NCBI GenBank assembly: GCA_018242765.1
Contig: JAFEBH010000009.1
Span: 124,001-188,000 of the forward strand
DNA length: 64,000 nucleotides
Direction of reading: 5' to 3'
Origin: Nitrospira sp.
GTDB lineage: Bacteria; Nitrospirota; Nitrospiria; Nitrospirales; Nitrospiraceae
Shown here: positions 1 to 8,980 of the stretch, in pieces
How positions within the stretch are numbered: position 1 is the first letter of the stretch
How the letters are laid out: every line of letters begins with the position of its first letter
The notes under the pieces: model-generated
Told to the model about the DNA's origin: nothing
What the model saw: the letters and a program-made list of their open reading frames with translations, nothing else
Database searches by the model: none
Program-made: the position numbers and the translations under genes

Positions 1-1086
1 TTCATGCCGGTGGGTTCTCTCGGACCGGTAAAGGGACTTGAACCAAAGGATCTGCAGGAGTTAGGGTTCGGCCTGATGCTCAACAATGCGTACCATCTGT
101 ACCTACGTCCTGGGCACAAGATCGTCGCGGGTATGGGCGGGCTCCATGCCTTTACCGGTTGGTCTGGAGCCATCCTCACGGATAGTGGAGGGTTTCAGAT
201 CTTCAGTTTGGCGAAATTGTGCGAGATCACGGATGATGGCGTCACGTTTCAATCGCATATCGACGGGTCGACGCATGTCATTACACCGGAGAAAGCGATC
301 GAGATTGAAGAGGCCTTAGGGGCCGACATTATTATGGTCCTTGATCAGTGTGTGGCACTTCCTGCCAGCAGGGAGGTGGTGCAGGAAGGGGTACGACGGA
401 CCAGGCTTTGGGCAGAGCGCTGTCAGGCTGCGCGTCGTCGGACAGACCAGGCCTTGTTTGGGATTGTCCAGGGTGGATTGGAGGCGGACGTCCGCGTCGC
501 GTCGGCACGGGAGTTGGTGACGTTGGGGTTCGAGGGCTACGCGATCGGCGGATTGTCGGTCGGTGAGAGTAAGACGGATATGTATGGGATGCTCGATGCG
601 ACGGTCCCGGAGTTGCCGGAGACGAAACCTCGGTATCTCATGGGCGTGGGACTTCCTGAAGACTTAGTCGAGGGTGTCGCTCGAGGCGTGGATCTCTTTG
701 ACTGCGTCGTGCCGTCTCGCCACGGGAGAACGGGATCTCTCTTTACCGCATCAGGGCGGGTTGTGATTAAGCAGGCGAAATATACGGAGGATGAACGGCC
801 GATCGATCCAGATTGTGGGTGCCCGGTGTGTGCCCGGTATTCTCGTGCCTATCTGCATCACTTGTTTATGGTCAAGGAGATGTTGGGGGCTCGACTCAAC
901 ACGATCCACAATCTGTGGTATTTCTCCGAGTTGATGCGTGGCATCAGGGAAGCCGTGCGGGAGAGGCGGTTTCCGCTGTTCCGCGAGGCCTTTTATCGGC
1001 ACCGTGATCGACAGGGCGGGAGCGAACGTGTGGAGGACGGTGAGGCGGATGCTCACCGAGAACAAGAAAACAGTTATCAGGCATAG
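1..1086 (+). CDS. tgt: Queuine tRNA-ribosyltransferase (5' end cut by window)
   Basis: Exchanges the guanine at the wobble position of GUN-anticodon tRNAs for the queuosine precursor preQ1, in the cytoplasm. The reading frame is open from base 1 (a Phe codon precedes the first Met), and TGT proteins normally have some tens of residues before the FMPVGS segment, so the true start lies upstream of the window. Visible hallmarks are TDSGGFQ (substrate-binding Asp), the GGLSVGE loop, the nucleophile segment DLFDCVVPSRHGRTG, and the C-terminal zinc site CGCPVC followed by a His about ten residues on. It is followed 15 bases later by yajC and then secDF, the arrangement common in many bacteria, so it probably heads or belongs to that operon. 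The Arg/Glu-rich tail after about residue 335 is unremarkable. Confidence 0.97.
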   Translation, partial: FMPVGSLGPVKGLEPKDLQELGFGLMLNNAYHLYLRPGHKIVAGMGGLHAFTGWSGAILTDSGGFQIFSLAKLCEITDDGVTFQSHIDGSTHVITPEKAIEIEEALGADIIMVLDQCVALPASREVVQEGVRRTRLWAERCQAARRRTDQALFGIVQGGLEADVRVASARELVTLGFEGYAIGGLSVGESKTDMYGMLDATVPELPETKPRYLMGVGLPEDLVEGVARGVDLFDCVVPSRHGRTGSLFTASGRVVIKQAKYTEDERPIDPDCGCPVCARYSRAYLHHLFMVKEMLGARLNTIHNLWYFSELMRGIREAVRERRFPLFREAFYRHRDRQGGSERVEDGEADAHREQENSYQA

Positions 1087-1101
1087 AAGGGAATACGTGC
1101 G

Positions 1102-1443
1102 ATGTTGATGGAATCACTGGCATGGGCTGAAGGAACGGGTGGAGGCGGGGCGGCTGCGAGTGGCGGGGCGGGAGGGATTCTGTCGTTGATTCCCTTTCTG
1201 CTCATCTTTGTGATTTTTTACTTTCTCCTCATTCGACCGCAGCAACAGAAGCAGAAACAGCAACAGGCGTTGTTGGACGCCGTCAAGAAGGGCGACAAAG
1301 TGGTGACTACTTCGGGAATTTGGGGAACCGTCACCAATCTTGGGAAAGATACCGTCACATTGCAAATTGCGGACAATACCAAGATCAAAATGCAGCGGGA
1401 GAATATCTCCCGACTGCGTACGGAAGATGAAGATAAAGAATAG
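1102..1443 (+). CDS. yajC: Sec translocase accessory subunit YajC
   Basis: Small single-pass inner-membrane protein that associates with SecDF in the Sec translocon. At 113 residues it has the family's usual length. After a Gly/Ala-rich N-terminus there is one membrane helix (about residues 24-43), then the diagnostic IRPQQQKQKQQQ segment and a cytoplasmic domain with GDKVVTTSGIWGTV. The start is at 1102; an alternative Met lies two codons in. It sits between tgt and secD with short gaps, fitting a single transcript. Confidence 0.96.
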   Translation: MLMESLAWAEGTGGGGAAASGGAGGILSLIPFLLIFVIFYFLLIRPQQQKQKQQQALLDAVKKGDKVVTTSGIWGTVTNLGKDTVTLQIADNTKIKMQRENISRLRTEDEDKE

Positions 1444-1482
1444 CGTCGCGTCGGTCAAATAGGACAAGAGGTTGGGGACGAG

Positions 1483-3120
1483 ATGAAAAAAGTAGGTGGG
1501 CGCTTATGGTTGTTGACACTGGTGTTGGTGGGGTCGTTCGTCTCATTTCTTCCCTCCTACCCACCGCTCTATCAAGCCATGCCGAGCTGGCTGAAGGCGG
1601 TGTTGCCGAATAAAGGCATTACGTTGGGATTGGATCTGCAGGGCGGCATCCATATGGTGCTGGAGGTGGATGAGAATCGCGCCGTGGAAATCGCGGTGGA
1701 TCGATCGGTCACGGCCTTGCAAGATCTCGTGACGGAGAAGAAGATTGCAGTCGACTCGGTCAAGCGCATCGGGCCTGAACAAATTACGATCCAGGTTCAA
1801 AATGCCGATGCGAAAGCTTCCACCCAAAAGCTGCTCGACAACTTTCCGAACTTCGTTGAGAACGAATCGGCGGAATCGGCGGCGACCATCGTGTGGGTGT
1901 TACGCGAGGCGGAGACGAAGCGAATCAAGGATTCGGCCATCAATCAAGCATTGGAAACCATCCGAAACCGAATCGATCAATTCGGGGTGGCGGAACCGAT
2001 CGTGCAACGGCAGGGATTGAAACAGATCGTCGTCCAGCTGCCGGGCGTCAAGGATCCCAAACGGGCCAAGGATTTGATCAAAGAAACGGCGTTGTTGGAA
2101 TTCAAAATGTTGGATGAAGACATCCGACTGGATTTGCCGAGCCACGTGACGAAGGACAAAGAGGCCGAGGTGCTTCAACAGTTTGAGAGCAAACTTCCTG
2201 AGGGCGATCAGATCCTGTTCGAGCGGATGGTTGATAAGGATACGGGGGTCGAATTTCGAGCTCCTTACGTGGTCAAGAAGCGCGTGATGTTGACCGGCGA
2301 TGTTTTGAGCGACGCGCGGGTCGCCATCGGTCAATTCAATGATCCCTATGTGTCGATCACGTTCGACTCTAAAGGCGGGCAAGAATTCGAGCGCATCACG
2401 GGTGAACATGTCAAAAAGCGCATGGCCGTGGTGTTGGATAACACCATTTACTCCGCGCCGGTGATTCAAGAGCGGATTGCCGGAGGGCGGGCGCAAATCA
2501 CGGGGACGTTTACGACGCAGGAGGCCAACGACCTGGCCATCGTGCTGCGGGCCGGCGCTCTCCCGGCGCCGTTGAAGATCGTTCAAGATCTCACGGTGGG
2601 GCCATCCTTGGGACAGGACTCGATTGATAAAGGGGTCAAGGCGACATTGATCGCCGGGCTCTTGGTCGTCGTGTTCATGATCGTATACTACCGTCTCTCG
2701 GGGCTCATCGCGGATTTTGCCTTAGCCTTAAACCTCGTGTGTCTGATGGGTGCCCTGTCCGCATTGACGGCGACGTTGACCCTCCCGGGGATCGCCGGTA
2801 TCGTGCTGACGATCGGAATGGGAGTCGATTCGAACGTCTTGATCTTCGAGCGTATTCGGGAGGAACTTCGAAGTGGGAAAGCCGTGCGATCCGCCATTGA
2901 TGCGGGGTATGACAAGGCCTTGCTTACTATTATCGACTCACACGTCACGACCCTAATCACGGGAGTGGCGCTGTTTCTCTTTGGAACCGGACCGATCAAG
3001 GGGTTTGCCGTGACGCTGTGTTTAGGTATCGCGATCAATCTCTTTACAGCATTGGTCGGGACGAAAGTCATTTTTGATCTCTTGTATCAGAAGCAGAAGG
3101 TTGAAGCGCTGAGCATCTAA
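1483..3120 (+). CDS. secD: Protein translocase subunit SecD
   Basis: Inner-membrane RND-type protein that, with SecF, uses the proton gradient to pull exported proteins out of the Sec channel. The N-terminal helix (about residues 9-28) is followed by the first conserved region GLDLQGGIHMVLEV, a large periplasmic domain (about 60-375), and the C-terminal five-helix domain with the conserved GIAGIVLTIGMGVDSNVLIFERIREE segment in shortened form here: GMGVDSNVLIFERI. The length of 545 residues is normal. The secF gene follows within the same transcript. No anomaly seen. Confidence 0.98.
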   Translation: MKKVGGRLWLLTLVLVGSFVSFLPSYPPLYQAMPSWLKAVLPNKGITLGLDLQGGIHMVLEVDENRAVEIAVDRSVTALQDLVTEKKIAVDSVKRIGPEQITIQVQNADAKASTQKLLDNFPNFVENESAESAATIVWVLREAETKRIKDSAINQALETIRNRIDQFGVAEPIVQRQGLKQIVVQLPGVKDPKRAKDLIKETALLEFKMLDEDIRLDLPSHVTKDKEAEVLQQFESKLPEGDQILFERMVDKDTGVEFRAPYVVKKRVMLTGDVLSDARVAIGQFNDPYVSITFDSKGGQEFERITGEHVKKRMAVVLDNTIYSAPVIQERIAGGRAQITGTFTTQEANDLAIVLRAGALPAPLKIVQDLTVGPSLGQDSIDKGVKATLIAGLLVVVFMIVYYRLSGLIADFALALNLVCLMGALSALTATLTLPGIAGIVLTIGMGVDSNVLIFERIREELRSGKAVRSAIDAGYDKALLTIIDSHVTTLITGVALFLFGTGPIKGFAVTLCLGIAINLFTALVGTKVIFDLLYQKQKVEALSI

Positions 3121-3182
3121 CCATGACACCATCAGTACTGACGGCTCAACGTGAGGCTCAGGGCTATCAAAAGGGAGCGCGC

Positions 3183-4100
3183 ATGTTAGAGATTCTAGGG
3201 AAAACCAACATTGATTTCATGGGCAAACGCCGGTTCGCTTTTCTCTTTTCAGGCGTCATGGTGCTGCTTGGACTGATCGCGCTCGTGCAGATTGCGCGAG
3301 GCGCGGCCAATCTGGGGATTGACTTCGCCGGAGGGACCGCAGTTCAACTGAAGTTCGACCAACCGGTTCGAATTGACGAAGCGCGGAAGGTCTTGGAGAC
3401 CAATGGTCTCAATGATGCGGAATTGCAGGAATTCGGACAGGACAATAAACTGCTCATCCGAGTCAAGGCGTCCACGACGATCGAGGAGAAAGTAGCGGAA
3501 CGTGTGATGGCCATCTTCTCCAAGGAGTTTCCCAACAATAAGTTCGTGGTCGATTCCACCACCGAGATCGGACCAACCATCGGCAAGAAACTTCAAGAAG
3601 ATGCGCTTGTGGCCGTCATCATTTCATTCGCGGGCATTATTCTGTACATTGCGGCTCGATTCGAGCTGCGCTTTGGAGTCGCCGCAGCGCTGGCAACGTT
3701 TCATGATGTGTTAGCCGTCGTCGGAGCCTTTTATATCTTGGACAAAGAAATCACGCTATTGATCGTCACGGCCCTCTTGACCCTAGCGGGGTATTCATTG
3801 ACCGATACGGTGGTCGTCTTTGACCGGATCAGAGAAAATCTGAAGCAGCGTCGTCGCGAGAGTGAGGAAGCGACGATCAACAGCGCAATCAATCAGGTCT
3901 TAAGCCGAACCATCGTCACCAGCTTGACGGTTGTGCTGGTCCTCATTCCCTTGACCCTGGCGGGTGGAGAAGTTCTCCATGATTTTTCGCTGGCCTTGCT
4001 CGGGGGTGTGATTTTTGGGACCTATTCATCGGTCTTCGTCGCTAGCCCTCTCTTATTGTTGTGGCCCGGAACGCAGGGCCGACTCTTGAAACGCAATTGA
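3183..4100 (+). CDS. secF: Protein translocase subunit SecF
   Basis: Partner of SecD in the proton-driven translocation motor. Recognisable by IDFAGGTAVQLKF after the first helix and DTVVVFDRIRENLK in the fourth/fifth helix region; about 305 residues with six membrane segments. I place the start at 3183 because an AAGGGAG Shine-Dalgarno sequence lies directly upstream and the protein then begins with the typical MLEILGKTNIDFMGKRR; the frame is open from an ATG at 3123, only two bases after the secD stop, but that would add a 20-residue extension without membrane or conserved character. Confidence 0.97.
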   Translation: MLEILGKTNIDFMGKRRFAFLFSGVMVLLGLIALVQIARGAANLGIDFAGGTAVQLKFDQPVRIDEARKVLETNGLNDAELQEFGQDNKLLIRVKASTTIEEKVAERVMAIFSKEFPNNKFVVDSTTEIGPTIGKKLQEDALVAVIISFAGIILYIAARFELRFGVAAALATFHDVLAVVGAFYILDKEITLLIVTALLTLAGYSLTDTVVVFDRIRENLKQRRRESEEATINSAINQVLSRTIVTSLTVVLVLIPLTLAGGEVLHDFSLALLGGVIFGTYSSVFVASPLLLLWPGTQGRLLKRN

Positions 4101-4157
4101 TCGAACGGTCGAAGAGAACGGCGTCGTTTGTGAAGCGTCGTTCGTTTTGGAGAATAG

Positions 4158-4243
4158 CCACCGGTTTCAAGTTTCGGATTTCACGTCGTTCGTGCGCGAC
4201 TCCGAAGACGTGACATGAGAAACTTGCAACCTGAAACCGTTGG
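4158..4243. repeat. Imperfect 86-bp inverted repeat (REP-like hairpin) after secF
   Basis: The two arms, beginning CCACCGGTTTCA and ending TGAAACCGTTGG, pair over most of their length and share internal blocks AAGTTTC and TCACGTC. The element fills much of the 209-base gap between secF and the sensor kinase. It could act as a transcription end or mRNA-stabilising hairpin for the sec operon, or be a REP/MITE relic. There is no T-run, so it is not a canonical intrinsic terminator. Confidence 0.6.
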
Positions 4244-4309
4244 ATCAGAAGGCTTCACGAGGTGCGCTTCACCCTGCACAGGTTTCCGCATCCTTAGCGG
4301 ATCACCCGT

Positions 4310-7300
4310 ATGACGATCTGGAGCCGGTCATATAGTCTCCAGCAGAAAATCATCGGCGCGATCGTCCTGGTCGGCCTCCTCCCACTTGCTCTCCTGCTTA
4401 TCCTGATCTATGCGGAAGAACGACGAGTGCTTCGTGAAGCGACGGGTGCGGATTTTAAGGAAGTCGCCGTGGAAGCCGCTCGTCGGATCGAGATGCATGT
4501 CACGCGGGGGATGAATGAAGCGCAACAACTCGCAACGACGCCGTTTCTCCGGACGGCTGTCTTTGAGGCGAATCGCACCTACGAAGGCAAGGATGCGCAC
4601 AGCATTTCTGAGATCATCAAAGAGTGGCAGCAGCGGTGGGGACAACGGGCGAAACGAAGCGAATTTCCGCTGTTCGTCAACCGGATCGTGACCAACTCTT
4701 TGATTCAGTGGCACGAGATTCGAAAGTCCGACTATATTGGCATCTTGGTGACCGACGGGCAGGGTGCGTTGGTCGTCAGCTCGATTCCGCAGGTGGAATA
4801 CTCCTACGCGAAAGCAGCCTGGTGGCAGGCGATCGTCAAGAACGGTAGCCGACGGCCCTATGTGAGTGACATCACCTTTGATCCCGCATTTGGTACGCAT
4901 GTGGTCGCTGTGGCGGCACCGATTCTGGATGATCGCCGTCAGGCCGTGATCGGCGCCGTCACGATTCTGCTGCGTCGGGATACCCTCTTTCAGTCGATCG
5001 CCGAGGAGTCGTTTGGTTCGACTGGGCATGCCATGCTGGTGACGACCGATGGTGGTGTTATTATTTGTCCAATCCTCGCGCCAGAAGCCCATTCGGTCGA
5101 TGCCGAATTCCTCGATACCGTCGCTATGGCAAGACCAGGGTGGGTCATCGCGGCTGATGATTGGCACGGGAACAAGGATGCGTTGATCGGGATGGCGCCG
5201 GTGCGGTTGACCGAGCTCCTGGCACCGGGAAGTCTTGGCGGGAAACGGTGGATGACGATTGTCCGTCAGGATTCAGCCGAAACACTCGCCCCACTGGGTG
5301 AACTGATTGCGAAGGTTTTGTTGCTCGGTGTCGCGGTACTGCTGGGACTCGTCGGTATCGGAGTGGTTGTTGCTCGTCGGATTGTGAAACCGGTTCGTGT
5401 ATTGCACGATGGGGTTCAGCAGATTGGAAGCGGTCGGTTGGACCAGCGGGTGGAGCTCAAGACCGGCGATGAAATAGAAGGGCTTGCTCAGGCATTCAAT
5501 CAGATGGCGACCAATCTTCAACTCTCCTTTGGGCAACTGGAACAGCGAATCGCCGAGGTCAGACAGTTGGAGGAAAAATATCGGGACTTGATCGAGCATG
5601 CGCCTGAAATGATTTGCCAACTGGATCGGGGGGGGCGACTGGTCCATGTCAATAAGACAGGCCTCGACAAGCTCGGCTATAGCCGTCAAGAAATGTTGAA
5701 TATGAAGTTGTGGGAACTCGTGCCGCATGGACAGGAAGGTCAGGTGTTGCACTATCTCGAACAACTGGTGTGTCGAGGGCAGAGCTCAATGGAGACGGTG
5801 TTATTGGCGAGGGATGGCCGACAGATCGACGTCGAAATCCATGCGACGGCACTGTTTGACCACGAGCGGGGTGGGTTGGTGCATTCTCGCGCCTTTGTGC
5901 GTGATGTGACGGAACGACGCCGGTTGGAGCAGGAGTTGCAACGGTATGCCGTAGGGTTGGAACAGGTTGTGTCGGAGCGCACCAAGCAGTTGACGGTCTC
6001 GCAAGCTCGCTATAAGGCCCTGTTCGATGTTGTGGCGGATTCCGTATTTATGGTCGGGGTGTCTGGAAAAATCGTCGCCGTCAATGAACGGGAACAACAA
6101 GTCCTGGGGTATGTGGAATCAGAGATTGTCGGGAAATCTATCCGTGACGTCCTCCTCCCGGAGTATCACGGTGTGTTCGAAGGTTGGCTGGCTGATGTTG
6201 TGACCGAGCAACGGCTGGTGACGACCCAGGAGATTGCCGTGTACCATGCCGATCGCCATGAAGTTCCTGTAGAAATGGATCTGATTCGAGTCGGTGGAAC
6301 TGATCCGCTCCTCGTCATGGTGCAACTTCGGGATATTACCGTTCGGAAGAAACTTGAGCGTCAGCTCCAATCCTATCGGGAAGATCTCGAACTCAAAGTC
6401 AGTGAGCGCACGCGAGAAATCGAGGAGACGAAGCAATATCTGGAGAATCTGCTCGAGAACGCCAACGACGTCATCTATACGCTCGATCTGGATCAACAGT
6501 TTACCTATGTCAACGGCAAGGTCAGCGCCTGGGGATATCGCAAGGATGACCTGATTGGCCGTCCCTATCTCTCGCTCCTGTCACGACGCCATCGTGGGCG
6601 CCGCCTGAAGAGTACATTGGATATCGGGGCCAAACAGGTGTATGAGGTCGAAGTGATGACTCGTCTGGGCGAACCGCGCACTGTTATGGTCAGCGTCTCG
6701 CCGCTGCACGGGGTAGATGGTCGCATCTTGGGGGTGCTCGGGATCGCGCGGGACATGACGGAGACCAAGCAGCTGGAACGACAGATTCGAAACGCGGAAA
6801 AACTGGCATCCATCGGCAAACTTGCAGCCGGCGTGGCGCATGAGATCAACAATCCGCTGGGTGGAATCCTGAACTGTCTGTACAACCTGCGAAAGGGGAC
6901 CCCATCACCGGCACGCCAGGAGGAGTATTGGGCGTCGATGGAGCACGGTGTTCGACGCGTTCAAAAAACTGTTCGGCAGCTGCTCGATTTTTCGCAACAA
7001 CATGAGCCGGCGTTCAGCCAGGCCGATATCAATCGAGTGGTCGATCAGGTGCTCACGTTGACGACGCATCTGTTCGCTCCCAGTCGCATTCGCCTGGACA
7101 TCGCACAGGGACAAGGCCTTCCTCCTGTCATGGTCGACCGGCACATGATCGAACAGGTGTTGATGAATTTGATCCTCAATGCCGTGCAGGCAATGAAAAA
7201 CGGTGGAGTCTTGACCATCCGAACGTCCGTGTCGGAAGGCGTCTGCCGTGTGGATGTGCAGGATTCGGGGATCGGTATTCCGGCCTCGGTGCTTCCCCGC

Positions 7301-7489
7301 ATCTTCGATCCTTTCTTCACGACTAAGGGTGAGGGCGAGGGGACAGGGTTGGGCCTCTCGGTGAGTCTGGGGATCGTCGAGCGTCACGGAGGGAAAATTT
7401 CGGTGGAAAGCGAAGTCGGGACAGGCAGTACGTTCACGCTGTACTTGCCTGTCTCACGAGACCGGGCCTTGGTGGAGAAAGACGCATGA
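4310..7489 (+). CDS. Membrane sensor histidine kinase with Cache-like, HAMP and three PAS domains
   Basis: A 1059-residue two-component sensor. Membrane helix 1 spans about residues 13-34, followed by a roughly 300-residue periplasmic sensor of double-Cache type, helix 2 (about 335-354), HAMP (about 355-410), then PAS domains near 421-540, 565-685 and 707-825. The H-box AAGVAHEINNPL places the phosphorylated His at about residue 844. The ATPase domain shows the N-box LILNAVQAM, G1 DSGIGIP and G2 GEGTGLGL. It is an NtrB-like HisKA enzyme in class. Its stop overlaps the start of the sigma-54 response regulator by four bases, so the two are translationally coupled and almost certainly cognate. 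The periplasmic ligand cannot be told from sequence. Confidence 0.95.
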   Translation: MTIWSRSYSLQQKIIGAIVLVGLLPLALLLILIYAEERRVLREATGADFKEVAVEAARRIEMHVTRGMNEAQQLATTPFLRTAVFEANRTYEGKDAHSISEIIKEWQQRWGQRAKRSEFPLFVNRIVTNSLIQWHEIRKSDYIGILVTDGQGALVVSSIPQVEYSYAKAAWWQAIVKNGSRRPYVSDITFDPAFGTHVVAVAAPILDDRRQAVIGAVTILLRRDTLFQSIAEESFGSTGHAMLVTTDGGVIICPILAPEAHSVDAEFLDTVAMARPGWVIAADDWHGNKDALIGMAPVRLTELLAPGSLGGKRWMTIVRQDSAETLAPLGELIAKVLLLGVAVLLGLVGIGVVVARRIVKPVRVLHDGVQQIGSGRLDQRVELKTGDEIEGLAQAFNQMATNLQLSFGQLEQRIAEVRQLEEKYRDLIEHAPEMICQLDRGGRLVHVNKTGLDKLGYSRQEMLNMKLWELVPHGQEGQVLHYLEQLVCRGQSSMETVLLARDGRQIDVEIHATALFDHERGGLVHSRAFVRDVTERRRLEQELQRYAVGLEQVVSERTKQLTVSQARYKALFDVVADSVFMVGVSGKIVAVNEREQQVLGYVESEIVGKSIRDVLLPEYHGVFEGWLADVVTEQRLVTTQEIAVYHADRHEVPVEMDLIRVGGTDPLLVMVQLRDITVRKKLERQLQSYREDLELKVSERTREIEETKQYLENLLENANDVIYTLDLDQQFTYVNGKVSAWGYRKDDLIGRPYLSLLSRRHRGRRLKSTLDIGAKQVYEVEVMTRLGEPRTVMVSVSPLHGVDGRILGVLGIARDMTETKQLERQIRNAEKLASIGKLAAGVAHEINNPLGGILNCLYNLRKGTPSPARQEEYWASMEHGVRRVQKTVRQLLDFSQQHEPAFSQADINRVVDQVLTLTTHLFAPSRIRLDIAQGQGLPPVMVDRHMIEQVLMNLILNAVQAMKNGGVLTIRTSVSEGVCRVDVQDSGIGIPASVLPRIFDPFFTTKGEGEGTGLGLSVSLGIVERHGGKISVESEVGTGSTFTLYLPVSRDRALVEKDA

Positions 7490-8931
7490 AAGGATTGGTT
7501 GTGTTGCTGGTCGATGATGAGCCGCTGATGCGTCTTTCGATGCTGGATGCGTTGGAAGCGGTTGGCTGTGAGGTGCAGGCCGTAGCAACCGGGCTGGAGG
7601 GGATCGAGGCGATTCAGAAGCGGATGTTTGATCTTGTCATCACCGATCTCCGATTGCCGGGTGCTGATGGGCTCACGGTGCTCAAGACCGCCAAAGAGAA
7701 GGCCGCTCAAACGGAAGTGCTCATGATCACCGCACATGGGTCGGTGGAAACAGCCGTGGGCGCCATGAAGCTGGGGGCTTTCGACTACATTACGAAACCG
7801 TTTCAAATGGATGAATTGTTGCTCATCATCGAACGGATCGGCGGGGTGATTGCCTTACGGCGAGAAAATCAGGACCTCAAGCGCCAGCTCGAAGACAAAT
7901 TCTGCTTTCACGGCATCTTGGGGGCCAACAGCCAGATGCGGGCAGTCTTGGACAAAATCAAGATGGTGGCGGAAACCGACTCCACGGTCCTCATTGTCGG
8001 GGAAAGCGGAACAGGGAAGGAACTGGTGGCCAATGCCCTCCATCAGAACAGCCTGCGCAAGGGAGCGCCGTTGATTAAGGTTAGCTGCGCCGCGCTGCCC
8101 GAAACGCTGTTGGAAGCGGAACTCTTCGGCCATGAGAAGGGCGCGTTTACCGGCGCCCTACGCCAGCGACGAGGACGATTTGAAATGGCCAACCGTGGGA
8201 CGTTGTTCCTCGATGAGATCGGAGAAATTTCGCCTGTTGTGCAAGTGAAACTCTTGCGCGTCTTGCAAGAACGGGTCTTTGAGCGGGTCGGCAGTAATGA
8301 GCCGATCGAGGTCGATGTCCGGTTGGTGTGTGCCACCCAGAAGGATTTGCGCAAGGAAGTGGCGCAGGGCCGGTTTCGGGAGGATCTTTTTTATCGGCTC
8401 AACGTCGTGCCCATCATCGTGCCGCCACTTCGGCAACGGCAAGAAGACATTATGGTGATTGCCGAGCATGTGTTGGAGACCTGCTCGCCGAAGCTGAATA
8501 AACAGTTGCGTGGGTTTTCCCAGCCGGCCCGAGAGTTATTGTTGCGGTATTCGTATCCGGGAAACGTACGTGAGTTGCAGAATCTCGTGGAGCGGGCCGT
8601 CGCGTTGGGGAGAGACCGGACGACGGTTCAACCCAATGACCTCTGTGGATTTCAGTCCTGTCCTTATCTGGGGGGAGGGACACAGGAGGCCTGTGGGTTC
8701 TGTCACGAGGGGTTAACCGGGGGGAGTAGAAAACAAGCCGCTTCCATGACCTCGTTGGCCGTGGCGCGAGAAGGATTTGAGAAGGACTATATCGTTTCTG
8801 TATTGGAGCGAGTTGAAGGGAGCCGCACGACCGCGTCCAAGATTCTGGGGTTGTCCCGAAAGGCTTTGTGGGAAAAGTGTAAGCGCTATGGGATTCCCTC
8901 GGCGTACGACGACCACGGGGAGGGAGCGTAG
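7486..8931 (+). CDS. NtrC-family sigma-54-dependent response regulator
   Basis: A 481-residue activator of RpoN promoters. The receiver domain has the acidic pair D10/D11, the phospho-acceptor D54 in ITDLRLPG and the conserved Lys in ITKPF. The AAA+ domain (about 145-375) carries Walker A GESGTGKE, the sigma-54 contact loop GAFTGA, and Walker B LFLDEIGE. A Fis-type helix-turn-helix ends the protein (TTASKILGLSRKALWEKC). Odd feature: between the AAA+ and HTH domains is an insert with four Cys residues (CGFQSCPYL and ACGFCHEG), which could bind metal or sense redox state. It overlaps the upstream kinase gene by ATGA. Target promoters were not identified. Confidence 0.95.
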   Translation: MKGLVVLLVDDEPLMRLSMLDALEAVGCEVQAVATGLEGIEAIQKRMFDLVITDLRLPGADGLTVLKTAKEKAAQTEVLMITAHGSVETAVGAMKLGAFDYITKPFQMDELLLIIERIGGVIALRRENQDLKRQLEDKFCFHGILGANSQMRAVLDKIKMVAETDSTVLIVGESGTGKELVANALHQNSLRKGAPLIKVSCAALPETLLEAELFGHEKGAFTGALRQRRGRFEMANRGTLFLDEIGEISPVVQVKLLRVLQERVFERVGSNEPIEVDVRLVCATQKDLRKEVAQGRFREDLFYRLNVVPIIVPPLRQRQEDIMVIAEHVLETCSPKLNKQLRGFSQPARELLLRYSYPGNVRELQNLVERAVALGRDRTTVQPNDLCGFQSCPYLGGGTQEACGFCHEGLTGGSRKQAASMTSLAVAREGFEKDYIVSVLERVEGSRTTASKILGLSRKALWEKCKRYGIPSAYDDHGEGA

Positions 8932-8980
8932 ATGGTCTCTTCCGTGCCGCGCAGCATCGGTGGTTGGATTCGGCGTCTCT

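Noticed and set aside
1900..2586. 228-codon minus-strand frame inside secD
   Set aside because: Shadow of secD; His/Arg-rich composition typical of an antisense frame.
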